This document shows, in pieces, positions 27,051 through 35,592 of a stretch of DNA of 64,000 nucleotides (position 1 is the stretch's first letter; each line of letters opens with the position of its first letter). Under the pieces are notes generated by a model that saw only the letters and a program-made list of their open reading frames with translations, was not told where the DNA came from and searched no databases. The DNA lies in contig OZ245780.1 in the NCBI GenBank assembly GCA_965227905.1, positions 5,518,001 through 5,582,000 of the forward strand, given 5' to 3'. The stretch comes from CBDDHT01 sp965227905 (GTDB lineage Bacteria; Pseudomonadota; Alphaproteobacteria; Rhizobiales; Methyloligellaceae). Both the position numbers and the translations under genes were made by a program.

Positions 27051-27446
27051 CGATTGTCCCGGAATAGTGTCCACTAACGACAGTGGACACCATCGCCCGC
27101 CATCACACAGCAAAGCATCAGCATCATTGCAGGCGCCGCAAGAGCGGGGACGCCGGACGCTTACGATCATTGGATCATCAAGGACTTTGAATTGGACACC
27201 CTTGTCTTGAAGCTTTTCGACGATGCGATAGAGATCGCTTGTTGATCGTGCCAAGCGGTCGATCTTAGTCACGACCAATGTGTCGCCCTCCCTCAAATAC
27301 TCAAGGCACTGCTTGAGCTGTGGTCGTGCCGTATCGACGCCCGACTTTTTCTCCTCGAAGATCTTCTCGCAGTCCTTCAGCTTCTCCAGCTGGGAATCGA
27401 GGTTCTGCCCTGTCGAGCTGACGCGCGCATATCCAACTACAGTCAT

Positions 27447-27858
27447 TCATGTCTCCAAATCATATAGAGTTATTGAGAACCCATATATGAGACACAAAAA
27501 GAGACGCTTCAAGTGGGGGTGTCAGAAAGTACACTTTTTGAGAAACTCGATACGTCGGTCGTTTGAAAGTGTTACTTGGCGATTGCGCCCATGAGAACAC
27601 CAACGCGGGCGGGAGGTTCTATCCTCGATTCCACATGGAATTTGCCTAGTTCGGGTAGGATCGCCCATGCGCAAAAGCAAATCTCGGCAATGAAGCTGCG
27701 GTCGCATATTGCTGCCGGGCTCGATGTCGCCTCCGTGCGTCGGGCGTTAAGTTCAAGTCAGATGCAAAGCGCGCAGGAATAGCGAGGACAGGCACATGAC
27801 GGCAGAAATGAACGAATACACAGCGCTCAATTTAGGCAAAGGGAAGAGGAACAACTAA
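27447..27858. other. region upstream of the split resolvase, no convincing gene
   Basis: The 150 bp next to the resolvase start is A/T-rich, with several short imperfect palindromes (for example around ATATAG...CCATATAT), as expected for a res-like recombination site. From 27520 the string GTGTCAGAAAGTACAC may be a decayed element end. A frame at 27594-27782 has no recognised features. Confidence 0.35.
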
Positions 27859-28545
27859 ATTTACCGGATTGTCTCGAAGGACCGGCTCTATCAGCTATTC
27901 GAGAATCGGGAAAACGTGTTGGTATGGCCATCAAAGTGGGAGGACCCTTTTGAGAACTTCATCCTTACATCACCGGTGCAAACGGCGGCCGGCGAGATGG
28001 GGGCATTCTCGTTCCATGACGATTTGTACCGCCAGTGCTGGAGTCTGCACCGAGCTTCCGATGCGATGTGGCGCATCTACTCGCCTGCGAAGGATGCCGT
28101 CCGTATCCGCACGACAATCGATAGGCTGGCGTGCAGCCTAAGCGCCGGGCTGAATCAGTGGGCGCACGTTCAGTGCTTTGTCGGGGAGGTCGAGTATAGT
28201 TCTGAACAAGCATTGAAGGCATTTTCCAGATCGATCTTCAAGAATGGACTGAATCCCGATGCATTGGCGCGTTCGCTTCTGGTCAAGCGGTGGGCGTTCC
28301 GCCACGAGAGAGAGATCAGGCTGCTCTACCTTGAAAAGGACAAGATCGAGCATCCAAAGGGACTGTATCGCTATGCCGTCGATCCGCACGACCTAATAGA
28401 CCAAATCATGATCGATCCCAGGCTGCCTCTGAGCGATGCGGAAGCCCTAAAGGCAGAGATCAGAACAAAGACTGGCTTTAAGGGTCAGATCAAGCGCTCG
28501 CTTCTTTATGCGCCGCCCAAAGGATTCGTTATTAGGATTCCCTAA
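27859..28545 (+). CDS. DUF2971-like protein, start uncertain
   Basis: The frame gives up to 228 residues and resembles DUF2971: IYRIVSKDRLYQLFENRENVLVWPSKWEDPFENF at the N-terminus, and WAFRHEREIRLLY and later YAVDPHDLIDQIMIDPR in the middle. DUF2971 proteins are common next to defence genes, with unknown activity. The natural ATG seems lost: a stop (TAA 27856-27858) directly precedes an ATT codon, and GTG 27913 is the next usable start. A small deletion at the 5' end is possible. Confidence 0.6.
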   Translation: MYRIVSKDRLYQLFENRENVLVWPSKWEDPFENFILTSPVQTAAGEMGAFSFHDDLYRQCWSLHRASDAMWRIYSPAKDAVRIRTTIDRLACSLSAGLNQWAHVQCFVGEVEYSSEQALKAFSRSIFKNGLNPDALARSLLVKRWAFRHEREIRLLYLEKDKIEHPKGLYRYAVDPHDLIDQIMIDPRLPLSDAEALKAEIRTKTGFKGQIKRSLLYAPPKGFVIRIP

Positions 28546-28806
28546 CGATGCAGCCCGGTGCGTATTTGCAGCAAGGCAAGCAAAGTCGGCTGCTGTTACA
28601 GTCCCGTCGCGACCGCATGAGGGGGGGGTCGTCGCCCAAAATCAGCCAAAGCCCAGCGCGACCAAACCACTGCTGACTGGTCACCGTGAACCCACATGAG
28701 TCAAACCGCCAAATCCAGCTTGAAACGTAGGGCCAACATTCCTCAGCTGTCCGAGCCACCCCTGTGGGCATCGCTGGCGAGGGCACACTGACGAAATAAC
28801 TCTGCC

Positions 28807-31800
28807 TCAGTCCAACGCCTTGTCTATGAATCTTAGAGTGCTGGCATTTTCCAGCAATGTTCTGGACTTGCCTTTGTCGATTCCGCCTGGCACCTCAGCA
28901 TCGATTTCGAGCTTCAGTTCAACACTTGCGCCGGGAATTGTTGTTAGTTGCTCAATGATTGCCTCAACGACTTGATGCATATCCCGGGCAGGACGATCCG
29001 AGGAAATCATAACTGTTCCCTGGAACCGGGTGGGTAATGTCTCTGTGCTCGCCTCATCATCAGTCTGCCTACCTCCGGCACCACCGACTTGCGTTGCGCC
29101 CTCTGGGTGAGGCTCTCCGTGCTTATCGGGTTCGCCAGCTCCGGCAGGTTCCGGTCGGCATTCTTGGGCGACATCCGACCTCACGATCACGCTATCGCTG
29201 TCGATAATGACCGGCGTGTTGACCGCTCCTTCGATAACCAGGCCAATATAGGTGCGCGTTTTCTCATCCCAGCGCTCTGCATAGGCGAAGGGGCCGGAAA
29301 TCATTCCTGAAACGGCTGTCCGCACGGCCTTGGCCAGCACCTCACGATTCTTAAGCCGTGGCAGGTACGTGTAACGGTTTAGGTACTCCCAAATCTCCTT
29401 GAGTGAGAGATGGTCCTTGTCGTTCCAGATATATTTTTCGAGCTGGCGGCTCAGGTTGTCCGGCCCTAATTCTGGCCAGATGCCTTGATCGCTCACCAGC
29501 TTTTTGCTGGCGCGGGAAAGCAAACCGTCTTGAGCCGGAACCTTTGCCGAAGCCCACTCGACATCGGCCTGTGCTGTCTCCTGTAGGGGATAGAGAAGAT
29601 AGCACCACGCCTCCTTGAGACGGGTCTTCACAGTCTCTTTTGCTTCGGCAAGCTTAGCTTCGGCGAGTGAGCTATCGCTCTGCGTCAGGTTCAAGCGTTT
29701 GGTGTCTCGGACGATCTCACCCCATGCAAGAGACGCTCGCATAGCAGCCTTCAGATTATCGAGCTGGCGTGCCTCCGCTGCCAGAAAGATCAACATATTA
29801 CGATAGACACGAGGCGTGTTGCCGCGCTGCAAGAGGATGTCGCGTGCTTCCACGATGGCCTCCGAGCCATCTCGGCCGGTGTGCGGATGAGCGACGCCGA
29901 GAACGACGGCACGTACGCCACCAGGTTCGTCCGGTACGTCAGCGGACGTTCCCGGAGCCGTCTGGACTGCATCAAAATGCCCACGATCACCAAGACCATT
30001 TATGTAGGTCGTTAGGGCCTTGTCGATTTCCAAAAGCACCAAAGCTTCTTCTAGCTGACCGCCGCGATCCGCCGCGATGCGATTAAGGCTCGCCGACATC
30101 GAATACCAGTAGCGGCCAAGATCGCTGTGCATGAACTTGGCCTGATTGGTCAAACGTCGCAGCGCGTCCCCAAAGATGGCTGGGCGCTCGCCGGGCTGGA
30201 CGACGCCGAGGTTGATCTGTTTATCATCGAGGCCATTGTTCTGCTGACCATGGGTCGGCGCAGTCCCCATGAAAATGACACGCGCAACGCGCCGCGTCGC
30301 GGAATAGCGGTTCAGGTTCGGAGCTGATTGGTCGATCTTGTAGGGCGTCGAAGTCGTGCCATCCACATCGCCTGCGATGATCGACTGCCAGCTTGCGTCG
30401 AGGTAATGCAGCAACTCCGGCTCCACTCTCGCGGAACTGATCGCCACGCTACCCGGCATGATCATCACCGAGGGGTCATTGCCCATCCAGAGCTCGTGGA
30501 TAACCTGTGCCATCAAACGCAAAACGCCACGTGTCCGCTGAAACTTTTCTAGCGACCCCCAGCTCGTGTAGAGCTGATCGAATAGCTCAGGGTGAATGGG
30601 GTACGCCTTTTCGAGATTCCTGCGATAATCCTCGTCGGCACAGCCTTGGGGAAAGTCGTCTGAATTTTCGCGATAAAGCTTGGCGAACTGCTTCAATGTG
30701 TTGTCGCGATGATGAAACTTGTCGCCGGGAATTTCTTTGAACAGACGGCGGCGGACGATCTCGTAACTTTCTTCCTGCGATGCAGGACGCCAAGAGGACT
30801 CGACACGGCTGAAGGTCTGTTTCAAACGCGAAAGCGCTTCCTGTCCACCTTCACCGCCAACCTCGATCTGGGATGCCGGAAGCGATGCCACCAGGAGCGT
30901 ACCGGGGCTAGCTTTGACTGCCTCTGTAAGCGACTGGACGAAGGACAGGTTTGCATCGAACGATCCCGAAGGAAGCCCCTCGACCTTGTAGATTTGCCGA
31001 AGGTAGGCGACCCACTCGTCGATCAGGATCAGGCACGGAGCACATTTTTTGAATATCGCTTCGAGGAGGTTTGAGCCCGGTGCAATGCCACGCTCATCGT
31101 TCTCAGCGATCATCTTGAAAGCGTCTTCCCCACCGAGTTGCAAAGCCAGTTCGCCCCAAGTCGTTCGAATCTTGCGTCCGCCTTCGAGGCTTAGTTCATC
31201 TTGCGGCCCTCGTGAGGTGCCGACCAGAACTGCGCGATTGACCTTTGTCGGAGCACTGAGTTTGTTCTTGGACAGTAGCTGATCCAGACCCGGCAGGTCC
31301 TCCGACGGAGTCTCCCCCGCCATATGGTACAGTGCCAACATAGAGTGCGTCTTGCCACCGCCGAAGTTCGTCTGCAGTTCGACGACAGGGTCTCCCCCGC
31401 CATCGGAGAGGCGTTTGACCGCTCCAATAAGCAGGTTACTCAATCCTTCCGTCAGGTAGGTGCGGGCAAAGAATTCAGTAGGATCGCGGTATTCCGAAGG
31501 CGCGCTACCGTTGTAAACTTTCCCTAGATCAGCGGCAAACTCCGCTTGCTTGAAATCTCCAGTTGCCACGTCCTGGTGCGGTTCGACGACCTCACGCCAT
31601 GGCAGGATGCCCGCGACAGTATCAACCGAAATATCGAGGCGTTGGGTCTTGCGTCGTTCCTCGTTGCGTTGAAGCTCTGTGAACTTCGTACGGAGGATCG
31701 TGTCACGCATTTTGCCGAGCTGGTCGGCGGTTTCCCCGGCGCTTATTGCCTCCATCAAACGGCGCATAGAGTCGAGTGCGCGTTCGGCGTCGTCATAGGT

Positions 31801-32106
31801 GAAAGACTCGTTGTGCGATAGTTTGTTGCGCACATCGACAAGTTCATTGACGATGGACCGTTCTGCGCGGCCAAGGACGGATTTGAATGCGTCCATCCAG
31901 AACCGGTCCATTGCGTTGAGCAGGGCCGCCTGGTCCCACGTGATCTCACCATCACGGTTAGGCTTCAGGCCGGGCAGTTTCTCCAGTGCCTTAACCTGCC
32001 AGTGCCCGGTCAGCGAGCTTTCCAGCCGCTTTTCGACAAAGGGAGCCAACGCCTCAGGCAGAAGTTCCATTCCGTCAAAAACATATTGGCGTGTGCTCTT
32101 GGCCAT
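28807..32106 (-). CDS. DUF499 ATPase with N-terminal Swt1-type HEPN domain (Hma-type ATPase)
   Basis: 1099 residues from the ATG at 32106, which has GGGAG upstream. Residues 1-125 are helical and end in DVRNKLSHNE: Arg93-x4-His98 is the RX4-6H signature of HEPN ribonucleases. Residues 190-560 form a P-loop ATPase of the DUF499 type: TNFGGGKTHS (Walker A, about 247-253), CLILIDEW (Walker B, about 359-365), and LLVASLPASQ. The end (about 980-1099) is a separate charged domain. Last gene of the five-gene operon, 13 bp after the methylase. Role: probably motor or regulator of the defence complex; the HEPN activity is inferred. Confidence 0.85.
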   Translation of the reverse strand: MAKSTRQYVFDGMELLPEALAPFVEKRLESSLTGHWQVKALEKLPGLKPNRDGEITWDQAALLNAMDRFWMDAFKSVLGRAERSIVNELVDVRNKLSHNESFTYDDAERALDSMRRLMEAISAGETADQLGKMRDTILRTKFTELQRNEERRKTQRLDISVDTVAGILPWREVVEPHQDVATGDFKQAEFAADLGKVYNGSAPSEYRDPTEFFARTYLTEGLSNLLIGAVKRLSDGGGDPVVELQTNFGGGKTHSMLALYHMAGETPSEDLPGLDQLLSKNKLSAPTKVNRAVLVGTSRGPQDELSLEGGRKIRTTWGELALQLGGEDAFKMIAENDERGIAPGSNLLEAIFKKCAPCLILIDEWVAYLRQIYKVEGLPSGSFDANLSFVQSLTEAVKASPGTLLVASLPASQIEVGGEGGQEALSRLKQTFSRVESSWRPASQEESYEIVRRRLFKEIPGDKFHHRDNTLKQFAKLYRENSDDFPQGCADEDYRRNLEKAYPIHPELFDQLYTSWGSLEKFQRTRGVLRLMAQVIHELWMGNDPSVMIMPGSVAISSARVEPELLHYLDASWQSIIAGDVDGTTSTPYKIDQSAPNLNRYSATRRVARVIFMGTAPTHGQQNNGLDDKQINLGVVQPGERPAIFGDALRRLTNQAKFMHSDLGRYWYSMSASLNRIAADRGGQLEEALVLLEIDKALTTYINGLGDRGHFDAVQTAPGTSADVPDEPGGVRAVVLGVAHPHTGRDGSEAIVEARDILLQRGNTPRVYRNMLIFLAAEARQLDNLKAAMRASLAWGEIVRDTKRLNLTQSDSSLAEAKLAEAKETVKTRLKEAWCYLLYPLQETAQADVEWASAKVPAQDGLLSRASKKLVSDQGIWPELGPDNLSRQLEKYIWNDKDHLSLKEIWEYLNRYTYLPRLKNREVLAKAVRTAVSGMISGPFAYAERWDEKTRTYIGLVIEGAVNTPVIIDSDSVIVRSDVAQECRPEPAGAGEPDKHGEPHPEGATQVGGAGGRQTDDEASTETLPTRFQGTVMISSDRPARDMHQVVEAIIEQLTTIPGASVELKLEIDAEVPGGIDKGKSRTLLENASTLRFIDKALD

Positions 32107-32119
32107 CGTTGTCTCCCAA

Positions 32120-34990
32120 TTACAAGTCCATGCGCGTTTGGCCATCGCCACGCGTGTCGTGGATCGCAGCCGCTTCTCGGGTCAGCTCGGTCCAGTCAGC
32201 GATCAGCGCGTTGTAGGCGGTCGCCTCCTTGGCCTCCTGCCGCTTGTTCCCGCTGATGTCGTAAAGACAGTAGGCAAGGTCCTTCACAGCATCGGCCTTG
32301 TCTCCAATCTTCTTCAGTAGGGCCGCTGTATCGTGGGAGATACCGTCCTGCTCATGCTGTCGGACGAGATACTGAAGGCATTCCCAGATGGTAAGATGCG
32401 TATCTGTTTCGGGGTCCCAATTAGGGTCTAATTCGTCTCGTTTCAGAATACGAACTCTACCGGCAGAGCTTTCCACAATCCCTGCATGCTTAACGGTATC
32501 AACCGCAATTCCACGCGCGGTAGCTATGTTATTAGCAATCCCATACTCACCAGCGCTCAGTCCATTTTGTTCAAACCAAGTTATAGAAAAGCGGGTTTCT
32601 GCATCGAATTCGCCGACTATGCCTCCAAGATATTCGTCAAGTTCGTGGTTGATGAGTTGTAAGGCCGTTTTGACCGTCATTGGGCTGTCGTCGGCCTCCA
32701 GCACTGCCGTGTAACGCGAGAAGACCCCCATGCCAGGGCCGATGGCTGATTGCGGCATATCGGCAGGCGCGATATTCGCGGCCTGAAGCTCGGCAATGGC
32801 TGGTGGAAGTTCGCGTTTCAAAGCGCGGATGAACTCGGCGCGAGTTATCGTCTCGGCAGATTCTTCCTTCTTACGGCAAACGAGAACGACTGAGTTTGCG
32901 AGGGCATTGGTGCCGGATGCCATCATTCGCGACGACATTTCTGTACGCATCGGCCAAGTACCTACTACGGCGTACCCCGCCTTAATGATCGCTTGCAAAA
33001 AGGTTGCCCATCCAGTCGATGAGACGCCTTCCGTTTGAATCTCGCTTTGCTTAAACGCGTAATAAATCGCGGCAGGATACACTGCCGAGGAATAACTCGA
33101 CATTTGATGAATGGCATCAGTCATGCCATCAAGAAATCTCTGCTGAGCGTTTTCTCTGCCGCCAAAGCGGAACTGGTTGGCGACAAGCTCCTCCATACGA
33201 GGAACCGAGATGGTGGAGAGAAGGTCGGGGTATATGTGTCGGACACTTTTCCTAAGCCAGACATAAAAGAAATCTGACAAATTTGAGTAGGGAATATTGT
33301 CGTAATACGGTGGATCAGTGGATATTAAAGTCTTGTCGGTGTAATTAATTGACTGAGCGTCATGTTGTTCAATGCTACCGGGGGAATTTGGTACGGTGTT
33401 TGCAATTACTTTCTGAACCCAATTCAGCATAGACAACCAATTGCCAGAGGAGGCACTAAACGGATTTGCTTCGGCATAGTCCCAAACCATGGGTAGAGCC
33501 TGCCTGCCAAAAGTATTCCGAATTAGCTCCCGAGAAGTATTCCATGAACAGAGCGCCGACCAATAGTCTGCGCATTTGTCCAAAACGAACGCTAGGTAGG
33601 TGACGAGCGCTTCCTCATATCCCGCTCTTTTCGATTGATCTTCGTTATATTCACTTAGCTGCCTCGAAATTTCAGCTTGTGCTTCCTTCAACAGGTCACT
33701 GAAGGTCGAAAGTGCAAGAATCTGTCTGTCAGAGAAAAGGTCTGAGAACTTGGTCATTCCATAGACAACGCAGTTCGTACAACTCCTCCAATGATCAATG
33801 TCCAAGTCGAGGTGGCTATCGTCCACAGAGGGAACGTCAAGGTTCTTGGCAAAACTAGGAGGCAGATAAATCCTTCCATTTTTGCCTTCGGCCACGATGG
33901 CCATCAAAGTCTTCCCTAGCTCCCCTTTGACCGCCCTCTCGCGAATGTAAGACAGTGGAAAGGCCGTTTTAGAAAGTAGGCACCGCGCGGTCGTGCGACC
34001 GACTGTCGGCTCAGGAGCATCTCCGACATCCCCATTTGCGGTAGAGCGAATTTCAAAATCATACTCGAATCCATCCACCATAGGTTCGATCCACACCTCT
34101 TTTCCGGAGCGGGTGCAGAGTTGAAACGACTTGGTAAGTGGGACATGTCTGCCCCCCATTGAAGGATCTGGACTCTCGACGGTTCGCGCCCAAATCAGTG
34201 AGATAACTTGAGCCTTTCCCCCGCCGTAATCTGTAGGTAAGTCTATCTCAGAATAGTGGCGTCCAATACGCTCGAACGCTTTCTCGCGCATCCATTCGCC
34301 ATAGTATTTTACATCCTCGGCAAGCCCTTCGGCATTGCGGTAATGGTTGCGTTCTTTCAGTCCTGGATGGATCGGCTCCATGTCCTTGAACTTTGGCGGA
34401 ATCTCAATCAACGCTTTACCGATCACAACAGCGACCGGATTTAGGTCGGACCCAAATGCGGGCAGCCCCAGTCGTTGCGCCTCCAGAGGGATCGATCCGC
34501 CGCCGGAAAACGGGTCGTAAACCGACGGGATTTCGCCGTCGCAACAGCGCCGAATTTCAGCGCGAGCGCGTTCGAGAACTTGTTCGTTGGTCGAGTTCTC
34601 CCACTTCACCAAGTCTTCGATGATCTTGAAGAGCCGCTTACGCTCGATATCGGCGGCGCAATCTTCAAGCGTCGGTTCTGGGGTGTTTGCGGCGGCGGAA
34701 TCGGGTTCGGACTGACGCTTCTCCCAAAGGTCGAGACGTTCCGCCAATTCCTTCTCCGCAGCGCTGCGGAGCTTCGGGTCTTCAAGCAGTTTGTCGGCGT
34801 ATCCAGATGGATCATCGACCAATTGGGCGAACAGCACGGCGCGGCAGGCCGCGAGCGGGCGTCTCGCCCACCAGAGATGCAAAGTGGACGGGTGTCCGTG
34901 GCGTATCGACTTTTCCCGTGCCGAAGCGGCATTGATTGCTTCGAGTGGAAGAGCGACCTCGATGAGCTTTTTTTTGTATGATTGGGTCAA
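32120..34990 (-). CDS. DUF1156 adenine-specific DNA methylase (Hma-type methylase)
   Basis: About 956 residues if TTG 34990 is the start, which is chosen because the conserved N-terminus (LIEVALPLEAINAASAREKSIR then HPSTLHLWWARRPLAACRAV) begins right after it and it clears the preceding gene; an upstream frame to 35089 overlaps that gene. Motif I is DPFSGGGSIPLEA (about residue 159), and motif IV is DPPYYDN (about 559), so this is an N6-adenine methyltransferase type with a long insert between. In Hma-like defence systems it is thought to mark self DNA. Expected to act with the helicase and the DUF499 ATPase. Confidence 0.87.
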   Translation of the reverse strand: MTQSYKKKLIEVALPLEAINAASAREKSIRHGHPSTLHLWWARRPLAACRAVLFAQLVDDPSGYADKLLEDPKLRSAAEKELAERLDLWEKRQSEPDSAAANTPEPTLEDCAADIERKRLFKIIEDLVKWENSTNEQVLERARAEIRRCCDGEIPSVYDPFSGGGSIPLEAQRLGLPAFGSDLNPVAVVIGKALIEIPPKFKDMEPIHPGLKERNHYRNAEGLAEDVKYYGEWMREKAFERIGRHYSEIDLPTDYGGGKAQVISLIWARTVESPDPSMGGRHVPLTKSFQLCTRSGKEVWIEPMVDGFEYDFEIRSTANGDVGDAPEPTVGRTTARCLLSKTAFPLSYIRERAVKGELGKTLMAIVAEGKNGRIYLPPSFAKNLDVPSVDDSHLDLDIDHWRSCTNCVVYGMTKFSDLFSDRQILALSTFSDLLKEAQAEISRQLSEYNEDQSKRAGYEEALVTYLAFVLDKCADYWSALCSWNTSRELIRNTFGRQALPMVWDYAEANPFSASSGNWLSMLNWVQKVIANTVPNSPGSIEQHDAQSINYTDKTLISTDPPYYDNIPYSNLSDFFYVWLRKSVRHIYPDLLSTISVPRMEELVANQFRFGGRENAQQRFLDGMTDAIHQMSSYSSAVYPAAIYYAFKQSEIQTEGVSSTGWATFLQAIIKAGYAVVGTWPMRTEMSSRMMASGTNALANSVVLVCRKKEESAETITRAEFIRALKRELPPAIAELQAANIAPADMPQSAIGPGMGVFSRYTAVLEADDSPMTVKTALQLINHELDEYLGGIVGEFDAETRFSITWFEQNGLSAGEYGIANNIATARGIAVDTVKHAGIVESSAGRVRILKRDELDPNWDPETDTHLTIWECLQYLVRQHEQDGISHDTAALLKKIGDKADAVKDLAYCLYDISGNKRQEAKEATAYNALIADWTELTREAAAIHDTRGDGQTRMDL

Positions 34991-35001
34991 AGAAATAGCT
35001 T

Positions 35002-35592
35002 TCAGTAAGGGGCAGCAGCCGTGATTTCGTTTGCAAGTTCCTTTAAGCGGGTGCAGATTTTTTCGAAACGGCGCTGCTTCTTGAGCCACGCTCCGCTTGA
35101 TGACATCCGCTTTTGATCGATAGCGGAAAGCGCCCGCGTTTTGGAAACGCTGCTATCGTGGGCCGCAAAGTTCCGTAGGGCGCACATTGTTTCGAGTGCG
35201 TCTTTGTACTTCTGTTTCTTGACTGCGGTCGGCAGCCAATGAGCGCTGGGTACGTACCTTTTGATTGTACCGATCAGCCCGTCGCGACCTGAAAAGTCAA
35301 AGTAACCGTCTCCACAGATGAGGTACTCACATACCTCGACATTCATGTGGCTGGGAAACTTGCGCCCCTTCAGCTGTGAGAACGTTGTAGCATCAGCGTT
35401 TATGAGAGCAACCAAGCAGCTCAGCATCAGGTCTTCAAATTCGCGATAGAGTCGAATTATTGCTAAGTCAAAGCACCATGACTGATCCTGATCAGTAAGC
35501 TGAGGCCCGGCGCAGCGAGTCGTGAATGAGATGATGTCGTCTACATTCGCCGCGAAGTCTCCGGCGGCTCTTCTTATGCTCTTTTTTCTCAT
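35002..35592 (-). CDS. HEPN-motif protein, 196 aa
   Basis: All-helical protein with CALRNFAAHDSS near residue 140: Arg140-Asn-x3-His145 fits the RX4-6H catalytic motif of HEPN ribonucleases. No other family is recognised; resemblance is to small HEPN proteins such as MAE_28990-type or Cthe_2314-type, which I cannot separate by eye. The start overlaps the GHKL gene stop by 4 bp (ATGA), and 11 bp separate it from the methylase start, so it is an integral part of the operon. It is the most likely toxic effector if the system aborts infection; that is inference. Confidence 0.65.
   Translation of the reverse strand: MRKKSIRRAAGDFAANVDDIISFTTRCAGPQLTDQDQSWCFDLAIIRLYREFEDLMLSCLVALINADATTFSQLKGRKFPSHMNVEVCEYLICGDGYFDFSGRDGLIGTIKRYVPSAHWLPTAVKKQKYKDALETMCALRNFAAHDSSVSKTRALSAIDQKRMSSSGAWLKKQRRFEKICTRLKELANEITAAAPY

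Larger units (their letters stand above)
24722..27164 (-). mobile_element. IS66-family insertion sequence (tnpA-tnpB-tnpC), complete
   Basis: 2443 bp. The left end begins GTGAGCGTCCGGTGAACACG and the right end, complemented, begins GTAAGCGTCCGGCGTCCCCG, an imperfect pair of the GTAAGCG type typical for IS66. The 8-bp target duplication GATCATTG is present at 24714-24721 and 27165-27172, the size expected for this family. It carries all three usual genes and interrupts a resolvase. Confidence 0.92.
24447..27446 (-). pseudogene. serine resolvase/invertase gene split by an IS66-type element
   Basis: The 5' part (27446-27165) encodes 94 residues with the Tn3/Hin-type catalytic domain: GYARVSSTGQ with the nucleophilic Ser, KSGVDTARP, KIDRLARS, and ends VLDDPMI. 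The 3' part (24721-24447) resumes STTSRSGKLVMGILALIAEF and ends with the HTH (ASIYRALAAS). Deleting the element and one copy of the 8-bp duplication restores one in-frame 182-residue resolvase, a normal family length. So the insertion is recent or undegraded. Region 27447-27600 upstream may contain its res site. Confidence 0.92.

Noticed and set aside
26694..27446. A 250-residue resolvase-TnpA fusion protein
   Set aside because: The first 94 codons belong to the split resolvase and the rest to IS66 TnpA; the join is the IS end with its 8-bp duplication, not an evolved fusion.
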